Shown here: piece by piece, positions 24,101 to 35,300 of the stretch
Numbering within the stretch: position 1 is the stretch's first letter
Layout: each line of letters starts with the position of its first letter
Source: Rostratula benghalensis
Taxonomy: Eukaryota > Chordata > Aves > Charadriiformes > Rostratulidae
Length of the DNA: 64,000 bases
Direction of reading: 5' to 3'
NCBI GenBank assembly: GCA_013399305.1
Contig: VXAI01000018.1
Coordinates: 1,349,822-1,413,821 of the forward strand
The notes under the pieces: model-generated
Databases searched by the model: none
What the model saw: only the letters and a program-made list of their open reading frames with translations
What the model was told of the DNA's origin: nothing
Program-made: the position numbers and the translations under genes

Positions 24101-27100
24101 GCCTTCAACAGGACAAAGCACAGGTTTCTGCAGACCACTGGGGCTCTTCTGAGGGGCTCTGGGACCATGTGGCAGGACCAGAGCCAGGTGGGAGGGAGAA
24201 AATACCATCTGCCTGACATGCCCTTTCTGCCCACAGACTGCCTGTCCACCCCCATCACAGCCAGCGTCATCTCCAGCTCCCTCTTAGTCATTGACTACAG
24301 CACCAGCAAGCAGTTTGATCTCTGCCTGAGCAATGAGGTTTTAAAAGCCAACCTGAAGCCTCTGCTGGATCAGCCACTCCCCAGAGAGTACCTCTGCGTC
24401 ATGAAAAAAAAGCTGGAGCAGGTGATGGGTGCCACAGGGTGGGAAACTCTGCACAGACCCCCATGAGCATGGGCATATTCCAGGCATCACTGGCTAGGGT
24501 CAGAAGGAACCCGAGCTGGTCCTTTGCATCTGGCTTCTACCATCTTTTCCCTTTCCTGACCCTCTTTTCTGCCCCACTGGCCCGGCCCTGTAGATTTACC
24601 CGCTGGGGATCCCGGATGACCAGCTGAAGCTTTTGGGGCAGCTGTCCCGCCAGTACACAGCGAAGGAGATCAGCCAGTGGCCAGTGATATCCAACAACAC
24701 GCTCTCAGCCCTGCTCAACCCCTCGGATGGCAAGTGGAAGGCTCCCCAGGTAATGCCCTGGCAGCAAGCAGGGCACGGGGGGCTGGTGAACCCAAACTGG
24801 GACCGCGTGGGGCGAGGGCAGTGCCCTGGGGAGGCTTGGTGGTTTTGCAGCACACGCGTTTCTACTGGGAGAATCTTCCTTCCCTGCCTGCATGCAACCA
24901 CAACTCTATTTCCCAGGTCCAGCAGCTGCTCAGCAGGTACCAGGCCGGGGGGGGCACCTTGACTGGGCCCTTGCTTCAGAAAATGGGTGGGAGAAACCTG
25001 TGTAACCTGCAGGAGGAGCAGATCAAGCAAACACCTCCAGAAGCAATCAAGTAAGCCACTTTTTAGGGATGCTTTTCAGTCCTGTGAGGCCTTTGGGACC
25101 ATGGGAGAAGCGGATGGTGGGATGGCAGACCCCCATCTCTGTTTTAGCTCTGCCCACTCGCAGACAGCACAGTGGCATGGCCACATCCTGTACCCAGCTG
25201 CTGCCTGAGCCACCAGCACCATGGGATAGACCACTCCTGTCCCCCACCAACAACAGGGCTTTAGCTGTGGTTTGGGGTGGTGCAACTGGCTCTAACCTGT
25301 GACCCTCCCTCTCCCCAGGACTGCAGGACAATTAGACATTTCTTCTTGCTCTCAAGCCAAGAAGAACCAGCTCTACAGAAAAGCCCGGAAGGCTTTTGCT
25401 GGCCAGGCTGGCACCACCAGGGGGTATTACTGCCAGATCTGGCCATACCTGGGTAGGTGTTTCAGCCTTCATCTTCCTTTCCACAGCAATGGAGGTTGGG
25501 TACCTCTTCTTTAGCTGGGGGGATTTACCCACACTAGAGACACATCCAGCAGCCTTCCAGAACCCCTCCAAAAGTGTTGGAAGCCTGTACACGTGTCTAG
25601 GTGCCCTGTACACTTTCTTTAAGGTGGAGCTCCAGCAAAGGACCTGAAAGACTTGGCTAAAGCTGGCATTGCTGTAGACATGGATATAGACACCTTCCTT
25701 GCCCTAAATCCAGATGAGCTGCAGGTATGTCCCCACCACACTGCTACTCTTTTCCTCACTGAAGAGCAGGACTAGTCAAGGACCGAGTGGTGGGGTTTGA
25801 GGCTGAAGCCCCATTAGACCACCAAGTCTCTATTTTTATTTTTTTTAACCTTTTTACATTTTCTTTTGGAATTTATTACTTGCTCTACAGTCCTACTAGC
25901 AGAGCACTTTGTGGTGAGGATGAACAAAGGTGTTGTGTATGTGTTGTTGCAGAAACTCAGTGTCATGGATGTGAAAAATTTGCTTGGGGAAAACCTCCAT
26001 TACCTGAAGGAAGCTGAAAATGAGACCTTGGTGACGCGCTGGGTGAAGAGACAGTCCCAGCAGGAACTGGACTGTGTCCTGGGAATCGGCCTGCAAGGGG
26101 GGATAGAGGACCCCAGCCCCACGGCCACCCCTCCTCACCCCACCACCTCAGCCAGTATCACCCCCACAGCCACCGTCTCTGTGCCCACCACCTCCCCCAG
26201 TGCCCCCACCCCTGTTGCCATTAGCAGCCTCCCCTCCACTAATTCAAGTACCATCCCTGACAAGGCCCCCACTTCAAGTGCTATCAGCCCGACCCCCCCT
26301 CACAGCACTCCTGCAAGCACTTACTCCACTGCCCCCAGTTCTGCTGGGAGTCCCCCTGCCACCTCTACCACCCAACCTACCCCAACCACTGGCTCCATTG
26401 TACCATGCTCCATCCACCAGTCTGCCACCACAAATAAGGCCACTACCCTCCTCACCACCATCCTTGCCACTGTCAGCCCCAACACCACCTCTCCCAGCTC
26501 CATCCCACCCCCTGGTCTCACACATGGGGCCACCACCACCACCAGCAGTGTTACTAACCCAGCTCTTACCACCCACAACACCAGTACCCCACTGGTGTCC
26601 ACAAACCCCCCAGCACCTGGGGGTTCTGTCAACCCTGCTCCTGCCACCCATAACACCACCACACTGAGCACCCACAGTGCTCCCAGCACCCTTGTCCCTA
26701 ACTCCACCTCTGCACCCGCTGCAACTGCAGCCACAGAAATGAACCTCCCTTCCCACAAGCCCTCCACATCTCCCAACTCCACTGTCTCCACCCAAGAGAG
26801 TGTTGTCTCCTCAACGGTCAAGACTACAACATTGGCTTGCAAGACCAGTGCCCCTCCAGCATCTCGTGGCCCCTCTTCCACCACCTCCAGCAGTCAGACC
26901 ACTAAAAACCCACCTGCAGGCGTGCCAGAGCCACCGAGACCAACACCTGGTGGATACATCAACCTGCAACCTGAAGCTGGTAAGGTGTGAATGTTCGGAG
27001 TTGGGAGAAGTTTAGGAACTGATGGTGAGGCAGAAGTCTTCACTGACAAGCAGTAGCTCATCCCCCTTATTCCTGGTCAGATTCAATCCAGTGTGCAGCT

Positions 27101-27622
27101 CTCCACAAGAACCCCCAAGTAGTTACTGGTTAGACAGGTAGCAATGTGGCTCTCCAGGGTGTCAAAGCTCCTGGATCTGCACCACGCTCCCTTCATACCC
27201 CATGTACTCCACATATCAGGCAAGGTGCACCTTAAGGTGTCCCATCACACACAGCCCCCCTCAACCGACAGAGCTACATCTGTAGCTTTAGTGACTCAAT
27301 AGATTTACTCCTGCTTTACGCGGGTGAAAGTAAGAAAATACTCAGTCCTGCTGACTGTTCATGGCCAGGTGACATCTGTAACTGGGGTGGGGGTATGGGC
27401 CAATGTCACAAAAGGCAGGAAAGTGTTACCCTGACACGTGCAATCCCGTGGGGTACCTGCATCCCAAAGCAGCTCTACTCCCCTCACAGCTCACGTGTCC
27501 TGTTTCTCTGGATAATCCACTTCTTTCTCATCTGTCTCTTCCACCCAGGAGCAGGATCCAGACTCTCCTCCTGCCTGGTGCTCGTACTGACGACTGCCTC
27601 ACTGCTGCGAGGGTTTCTCTGA
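20266..27622 (+). CDS. MSLNL: Mesothelin-like protein with mucin-like stalk and GPI tail (gene A; MSLNL position)
   Basis: Cell-surface mesothelin-superfamily glycoprotein; adhesion is the family's proposed role. Exons: 20266-20305, 20788-20819, 21484-21533, 22111-22231, 22338-22423, 22911-23037, 23124-23314, 23413-23503, 23597-23741, 24237-24421, 24594-24749, 24917-25050, 25319-25452, 25624-25724, 25953-26979, 27549-27622. Phases agree and give about 897 aa. The N-terminal half (SVLQGFQC, DLLLFF) resembles megakaryocyte-potentiating factor. A furin-type site RLKR is at residues 288-291. The mesothelin half has YPLGIPDD, LDISSC and GLQGGI. Residues about 584-862 are Ser/Thr/Pro-rich. The last exon encodes a small-residue ω-site region and a hydrophobic tail typical of GPI anchors. 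It is next to RPUSD1 and convergent with gene B, as human MSLNL is. The first two exons (signal sequence, hydrophobic stretch VVTLIFGAVLSA) are the least certain. Naming versus MSLN rests on synteny. Confidence 0.85.
20984..21043. other. Assembly gap (60 N)
   Basis: Sixty unknown bases directly before a long poly-C run, inside intron 2 of gene A (20820-21483). The true length is unknown and an exon inside the gap cannot be excluded, although exons 2 and 3 join in phase without one. Confidence 0.98.
21044..21155. repeat. Poly-C tract (68 C) followed by (CCCAT)7
   Basis: After two CCCCCG-type steps, 68 uninterrupted C run from 21056 to 21123, merging into seven CCCAT units (21121-21155). It lies in intron 2 of gene A beside the N gap. 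The tract is a strong G-quadruplex/i-motif candidate and its length is probably unreliable. Confidence 0.95.
26109..26952 (+). other. Mucin-like Ser/Thr/Pro-rich coding region of gene A
   Basis: A continuous stretch of about 280 codons within the 1027-nt exon 15, dominated by Ser, Thr, Pro and Ala with interspersed Asn-X-Thr/Ser sequons. There are no cysteines except a couple near the middle and end. It separates the last globular mesothelin segment (ending GLQGGIED) from the GPI-tail exon. An imperfect 25-codon repeat is visible (NPALTTHNTSTP near 26556 and NPAPATHNTTT near 26631). Such segments are usually densely O-glycosylated, extended stalks. The equivalent exon of gene B is only 189 nt and lacks it. 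Confidence 0.9.
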
Positions 27623-28174
27623 CATGGCCACCAAACCCCCAAATCTCACTGGATCCCTCCTTTCACTTTCACCATCCTGCAAAAGAACGGTGCTGGCAAA
27701 TTCCCAGCAGAAGAGCAGAAACCCAGGAAAGGAATAGAGTTTGGCCACTTGATACCAGCACAGAATTTGCTTATTATTTTTGAGGCTGGGCAGTGAAAGG
27801 AGGACAGATGTTTTTTCCAGCCCAAAGAAGCCCATCAGGTACTTACTAGCTAGTTGTTTTGTGTAATGCAATTACCAGCAATACTGACTGTACTGGCCCA
27901 GTTCTCCCAGCTTGACTCGCACTTTTACTTCTAAGGAGTCCCACTGGGATCTGTTGAAAGAGTGGGACAACTCAGGGATTTGAGTTACTGGCCATTGCAA
28001 AAGAAGCAGAATATGGCCCAGCAACATCAGCTCAGAGATCCACTAAATTGCTTTTAACTTGTTTTACAAACTTAAGGAGATTTTTGATGAAGATTTGTTC
28101 AAACTATGTGAAGCCTAGTTAGAGGGATGATTAACTGAGGATGGTTTATCTTGATTACTGTTGCAATGCTACAT

Positions 28175-28180
28175 AATAAA
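28175..28180 (+). terminator. Gene A polyadenylation signal
   Basis: Canonical AATAAA 553 bp after the gene A stop codon. It is the first on this strand, so 27623 to about 28200 is read as 3' UTR. Confidence 0.6.
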
Positions 28181-28200
28181 ACATCAATCAACTTTGGTTT

Positions 28201-29175
28201 TCCTAGTCAAATGTGTTCTTTGATGTGTTTAGTGCTTTGCATTGCAGTTTTTCTAGCTAGCTTACATCTAAACAGTTTCTACTTCTCTTGCTCTGACTTT
28301 CTTCATTATCTAGTGTCTCCTTCAATAGCTCTACTACAAGAGAGTGTTTCTCCCTCCAACTTGCAGATCTTCCACTTACTATTTTTTGTCTTTGTAGACA
28401 AACTCTCCTCCTGGGGGAAAAGGGGGATTTCAGGGGCTGGATGCAGGTTGCACAGAGGCTTTTTGGCAGAAGTTCCCAACAAGTGGGGGAAAAAAAAAAA
28501 GTATTGAAAATATTATACAAAGTTCTTATACCTTTCCACTGAGGAAGCTGAGAACAGCCTTAGCTCTTTAGTGCTGAGTAGTCAACACCAAAGAAAAGGA
28601 AAAGGCATGTCTGGGGTTCCTGACCATTTAATTTGGACTGATACCCGCAGACATGAAGGTATGGGCAGGCTGAATGAAGAGACAACGACAGCAACTCATT
28701 GTTTTGCTTCTGATATTTTTTACTTTGTTCCATTATTTCTTTAGAATCAGCTGGAAAACTTCACTCCCACTCCAAGGCCTTAGCAGCATCAAGGGAACAG
28801 GCTCTTTGGGAAACGTAACCATTAACATGCAGATCAGCCAATTTGCTCACCCTTAAACCCACCAGGGCTGCACAGTAAAATATTGACATCCTTTGGTGTT
28901 GCAGGAACGTGGTTGGGGCTTTACCTGGGCTTGGCCTGTACAAAAAGCAAAGATCCTGCTCTGAAGAATCTGAAATTTCCCCTTCAGACAGAATACTGGG
29001 AGTTTTCTTGAGTTACTCAAAAGACAAAGAACCCACAAGGGAATCCTGGCCTGCATAATAGCTGCCTGCTAGCACTGAGCACCCCTCACCCCCCCAGGCA
29101 TGGCTGTCCCCAAATGGCCTCAGAGCAGGTCACAGGCTGGTCCTCCTCATCTTCCTTTCTCTTGAGGAAAGATTT
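28201..29175. other. Interval between convergent genes A and B
   Basis: Mostly A/T-rich sequence with no recognisable coding exon. It should hold the gene B 3' UTR. A variant signal ATTAAA (minus strand, 28627-28632) is the only candidate polyA hexamer I found for gene B, and the support is weak. Confidence 0.35.
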
Positions 29176-29271
29176 TCAAGACAAACCAGACACCATCAGG
29201 AAACTGATAAGCAGAGCAGGCAGGAGGTGGAGGGTCATGGCCACGGTAACCCAGAGAGGCTGAGGATGGTG
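29176..29271 (-). other. Possible GPI-tail terminal exon of gene B, out of phase
   Basis: On the minus strand a strong acceptor (CCCTCTTTTTCCCCTAG) is followed by 31 codons in phase 0 ending at TGA (29176-29178). The translation is hydrophobic (MTLHLLPALLISFLMVSGLS), as in GPI-anchor signals and in the last exon of gene A. The upstream exon of gene B (29552-29364) stops at TAG one base before a good donor (C|GTATGT at 29363/29362) and would enter this exon one base out of phase. It is either a decayed or alternative terminal exon, or the upstream exon carries a one-base sequence error. Confidence 0.45.
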
Positions 29272-29363
29272 CTAGGGGAAAAAGAGGGAGCATCAGTGCA
29301 AAGAAATCAAGGAACTGAAGTGTTTAAAGCACGTTACTCAGAGGTCCCAAGATAATACATACG

Positions 29364-32300
29364 CTAATGTTTGGGCATGATAATGTTGATGTAGCCTTCT
29401 TGTGTTCCCCCAGTGAGTGAAACATTCAACTTATCTAATTCGGATTGTCGCTGCCTGTGGACCCACTCCTTGATGGGGGATTGGTTCTGCCATTTGTACA
29501 GATCTTGAATATTTACTCCCAGCAAGTTCTTAACCTCAGGAATCGTCAGGCTCTAGGCGAAATCAAGGAGCAAGAATTACGGATGTAAATGTAGAAATGG
29601 AAATAATACCTCTGACCAAGGAACCAGTGGGGTTTCTATTAGCAGAAATGTGAAGTACATGGAAGAAAAATTTCTGGTGAGTGATTTCAGTTGGGACAAT
29701 CTTCCCCTAAGTTAGGAGAATGAACATGATGGTTCCTCAAAGACTATTTCTGTTGTTCTCTGTTGACAAGTCTCCTACGCTCAAGTGGGAGCCCAAATCA
29801 CTGGGCTTTCTTCCAAAGTTGATTATATTACTGCTAACATTCTTGTCAGAAGGTTTGTCCCATAGCTGGTGACCACAGTCCAAAGGATTCCAGTTCCCTG
29901 CTCTTGCCCACTACTGCTAGGAGAACCTGCTCTAAAGAAATTCCCCAGTAAGACTGGCTTAGCATCTATATATGACTCCAAATTACATTTTTTAAGAAGT
30001 TTCAGGCCAGTTCTATGCTTTCTACTGGTCTATCATCATTCTGAATTTGATGGAGTGACTCCTGATTTACTCCAATGGACAATGTGACCAAACCCAACAA
30101 CTTGGCATAATACAAATGCAAGGAATCAAACCATTTGAAGGTTCAGCTCACCAATAAAGAGTCTCTTCTTAACTGTGCTAAAGTACTGATTTCCATGTTC
30201 ACACCGTCCTTGCTCAGAGCTTTGAGATCCTCAGCAGTAGCACCCCCTGGGACCAAAAAGAGAAAGCACATCAAAAAGATGGAGGACAGCCCTCAGTGTT
30301 GTGTAACTGTATAAGTCAGAGCTGTAATGATGTCTCCAAAGTTTATTAGGCTGGGGCTGCTCACAGAGTGAGCTCCAACTGCAAAATATACGGATGCTAC
30401 CTCATTTTGCTGGGAGGTATTATTGTGTTGGCTGTTAAACCAACTTGTGACGGTGCCAGATGCTAGACAGAGGGGTAAGAAGAGTCTGCTCAGGCTTTGA
30501 ATAAATTCTCGGCTTAACAGGGGAAAAAGAAATCTATGTTTTGTGACATGGAAAGGGGCTGTGAGATAAGCGTGGTAAAGCATTAGCAGCTTGATTTCCT
30601 GTGCATCTCACAGATCTCATTCATCCCAGTGATGGTCTGAGAATCAATTTGGACAATCTACAAGCTGGAAAAGACTGAAATTCTTAATAATCTCACTTTG
30701 AAAATTCCCAAATCTTAGATGGTATGTGATACCCATTCAGCTTCTGGCTAAGACCTCTCTGTTTCCCCATAATATACTGTTCTTTTACCTACCTAGATAT
30801 GGTTTAATAAGCTCATAGTATGCAGGTAAAAATTTTTGGTCTGAGAAAGCACGTTTTGCTTTAGCATATAAGATGTCTTTCGTAGTCTGTGAACAGGCTG
30901 AAAGATTCAGAGATGCCAGTCTGTGGAAAAACAAAAATTTAGGGAAAGAAAAGTTTTTATCACCTTCAACTTGGATAAATCTTGAACTATTCTGAGAAAC
31001 ATTCTGGGATTCTCTACATAAGACATGTGACACCTTCTCCCCAGTAGACAGAAGAGGTATGGAGAGAAGCTAAGAAGAAAAACCAATGGCTTACAATGAT
31101 ATGTCTTCAAACTTATGATGACTCTGATGGTGCATGATAAGTTTCTGGATTTTCAAAGATGTTGTTAACTCACTTCATTTAGCAGTCTTTCAAATGAATT
31201 TAAATTAAATTTAATTAACTCTTTTTTTTTTTCACTCTAGATAAAAGCATGAATGCAGATCCTATCTGTTGTCAGCTCAGCTGCAATAAAGAGAGTTTGA
31301 TTGCAAATCTGAGCCCTTCCTGGCAGGACAGAGAACAACAGGCTTTTAAACCGGGACACAGGGCGGGTACTAAGGTGCTTCCTAGATTTCCTTTCACTGA
31401 GTAGAAAGAATAGGAAAATTCACTTGTTGATGGGAAAGTGCTGTTGCAAGAATCCAAGAGCATCACAATATTTTACTCACTTCAAGCTGTTGGGGTCTAT
31501 CATGTTCAACTCAGTCACATTTAGAAGGCACGTGTATCTCGTGCCAATTGCGTTCAGTGCAGTGGCATTCAAGGGATTTCCCAAGCTCACATATCTTCTA
31601 ATTATTGCAGAAGCCTAGAAACACATTTAATTTTTTTCAAAAGTTAAATTGAATCAGAATTTATGTTTTCATCCGTAAAAAAAACCCAAAAAACAAAAAA
31701 AACCCCAAAACCAACAAACCCAAATGCAATCATTAAAAAATAAAACTGAATAATTTCCAATATATTTGTTTGGACCTCAAGGATGGGCAAATCATCTTTG
31801 AACCCACTAAAGCCAGTCATAGACCAGCATCTTCCAAACCAAGAAGGAAACATGGGCAGGAAAGCAAACTCAAATCCTTACCTGAGCATCACCAGGCTGG
31901 TATTTTAGCAAGTCAGCCAGTGTATCAGCTGAAGTTATCTTCCATTTGGCAATATCCTCACTGTTGATGAAAGAAATGAGGGGTCCCAGTCTGGGGAGCA
32001 GACTTTCAGGATACCCACCAGGGTATGTCTGTGGAAAGACTGTTGTTACTGCTATGAACACTCATTATTGTGTCTGTGCTCACAAATGTATGCCTTTTGC
32101 AAAACTGATGCAGAAAAGCCCTAAAGGTCTGCAAGGAATAAGAAACCAAAGCCAGTGAGATTCCATGAGCACATCTGTCCTTTTTCTGCTCAGGCAAGCA
32201 GGGCCTGAAGGAAGGAACAAAACCCAAAGCACTGTGAACTGACTCAACATGGACCCAATGGGGAGTTTGCCCTGCAGTGGTGAAGGCCAAGGCAATGCTG

Positions 32301-35300
32301 GACTTCCCCAGCAGTAGCACAGCCAGCAGGTCCAGGGAAATTATTATTCCCCTCCATTTGGTTGGCACTTGCAAGACCCCATCTGGATACTATGTCCAGA
32401 AAGACTCTGACAAAGTCTAGCAGAGGGCCACACTGGTTGGGAGGGCAGAAGCACACAACATACAAAGTAGGGGAGTGGGACTGAGAAAGACAGGTTTTTT
32501 AGCCTTAAGAAGACTAGGTGAAGGTTTTGCTTCAACTACCTAATGGGAAATTATAGGGGGTATGGAGTCATCCTCTTCCCAGAGGTGCACAGTGAAAGGA
32601 TAAGGATTAACAGAAAATGAAAATTCTGATATTAAGAAATATACATTTTCACAGTAAAGGTGGTCAAACACTGGAAGAACAGCTCAGAGAGATCATGGAG
32701 TTTCACTTAAACTCAGCTTCAACTCAACAAATTGTCCCTAGGCAATCTCATCAGCAGATAATCTGACATTCTTCAGCCTGGCATTACCTCATCCAGACGC
32801 CTCTTCAGCACAGCTAATTGCTGAACGCTGAAGGCATAGGACAGTATTTGAGGGAGGTGATTATCCAGAGAGACGTTCCTCAGGCATTTATGTAACTGCT
32901 CAGCTGTGTAGTCAATAGGCATCAAGTCACTGTTAAGAACCATCTCCGTTATCTGCTTGTCAGGTGGGCAACCTGTTGAAGCAATTACCAAATCTGCTCA
33001 GTGTTAAATCCTTTTCCTTCAAGTTTTGAATGCTCCCTTGCTGGAGATAAACAGGTACCCCATCATGGTACCACCCTCCTCCCGGGTGACCTGCCACCAA
33101 GTGTTTCATAGTTCAACTCAGACACGTTTAGAGACACCCACAAGCACGAGGGTCAACCCTGACACCAGGGGGAATGCTGCCATTACGGATCAGAGAAAGC
33201 TCCCATACCATCAGCACGTTTATGCCTGGTAGGCAGAAGTTCTTCAACAACGGTGGCCAGCTCTTCTCTTGACAGACGTGAATAACGTGCAAAGTTTTTC
33301 ATCCAAAGAGTTAAAGTATCCTGCAAGGAAAAGGTCCCATCGGGGGGGCATTGCAGCTTCAGGTGCACCACCAGCATAACCAGTCACTACTCACACAGAC
33401 AAGAACTTCACTGCTAAAGTATTATGAGCACCAAACCCGCTGCTATAAGCCCAGAGATCTTTCCTTGGTGAGCCAAAGGCAAATTTCTTAATGCTTAAAC
33501 TCTGTTGTATCCCATGCCCCAGTAAATGATTTTACCTCCTCACAAAGCATTGTATACAGTTCCGACTGCTTTCTGCCTCTGCTACTCTCCTGACAGTAAC
33601 AGGAAGAGGATTGCCAACTATTTAGATTTGCAATTCCACGCAAATTGATCAACCCTCACTTCTGACAGACCATCCAACCCTTTCAGAACCCCACTTTTTA
33701 AATGAAGGCACTACTGAAAACATACCAGCTGAACAACTCCCAGTGTATTTCTGCCATACTGCAGGACCTAGAAGTGCTTCCCAAACTCCCCACGCCTGGG
33801 TGAATAACTCACCTTGGGGATCTTCTGGAAGATGCTGTGATCAAACACAGGAATCAATCCACTGAGCTCATTCAAGGTAAAAGCTGACCACGCTACAGGA
33901 GGCCTGCATACAAAAATTAGCAGGGATCAGCTTTCAAGGAAGAAGAAGAACAACAAGAAAAAAACCCCACTTTAAAAGCTCCCAGGATTATGTCTTTGTA
34001 ACACCTGAAGTTAAGAAAACATAAGATTTAAATCCTATCTCTATCGCTTCCTGTTACACAAAACTTCTTTCCACTGGAGCAAGAATAATTGTTAGTAACA
34101 TGTATAGGGGCAGCTGGATGGGAAAATGGCATTTAAGACGTATGTTATTATTTTCTTAAGCATGAACCCCAAAGAATGTCTATGGCTTACTATCACCTGA
34201 TTCAGTGCCAAGATCTCAGGACATCTGACACAGGAAAGGAAAATATTTTGCCTCCCTGGACAACACCTCTGTTAGAGCCAGGGGTTTATCAAGCATCTGT
34301 CAGTTTGACAGGAAGAAACAAAATATTTTCTGAAAGTGAATGGCTGAGAAACAGCTCAGGCCCATCTGTGTTCATCAGGACAGGCTCAGAGAAGTTTGGT
34401 TAATGAAAAACAGACCAGAGGAAAGGCTTTTAGAACTAGAGCAGGTGAGAAGCGACAATATATTTTCCAGTGGAATTCCAGCCAAAACTTTCAGCTGAAG
34501 TTCAAATAAAACCACGTTAAATATCCAATGCAAAATTCAAAAGCAATGGATTACTCAAATTTTTGATCAAGCTGGTTGGCTGGAGGTCACTCAGGTCTTA
34601 ATAGGACAAGGGAACTGTTTTGCTGACGCTCAGAAGAAAAATTCATACCCAAATGTAGTGTTACCGCTGCTGATGACACTCCTAATAGCCTCTTCTTGAT
34701 CAGGCAGGAAAGAGTCACACTGGCTTAATCGCTTCAGCAAATTGCCAGCAGAACTTCTAACATAGTCTCCACCCAGGTCACAGACCAGACGTCCCAGAAT
34801 CTCTGCATTTTCCTCGTTTACTTGTGTGCTAGAAATTTTCTGAAATAAAACAAGCCAGAGGTGTTAAATAGAACTGGATGCCGCTGCAGAAGAGCATGCT
34901 TGCTCCTGCTGATGGCTGACAACCCCATGCTCTCCCCAGCCTTGTGCAGAGCTGTCCCTGACCACGTACCAAACATTTCAAAGCTCCCAAGAGCAGCTGT
35001 TTCCTCTGAGATGACTCCCTTTGCAGAACATCAAGGTTTGCTTTCCCGATATTAGCAAAGTACTGCCTACAGCTTCCTGTTGCTGCATAGTCTGAAGGGC
35101 TGGAAAGACAAATACTCCATGAATTCCAGTGAATGATGTCAACCAGATGGACAGGTTCAAGGCTGCTCAACATATACTCTGTCCAGTATAACATCTTCCG
35201 TACCCACAGACTAAACTCTATGCAGTTGTTCCCAAAGACATTCCCACACTTTATAAAAAAAATTCATTTTTCACCTTAAAGAATCTATCGTGAAATTCAG

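Noticed and set aside
26274..26884. Two antisense open frames (173 and 187 aa) opposite the mucin-like exon
   Set aside because: They are shadows of the biased codons on the plus strand. The sense frame has flanking splice sites and family homology on both sides.
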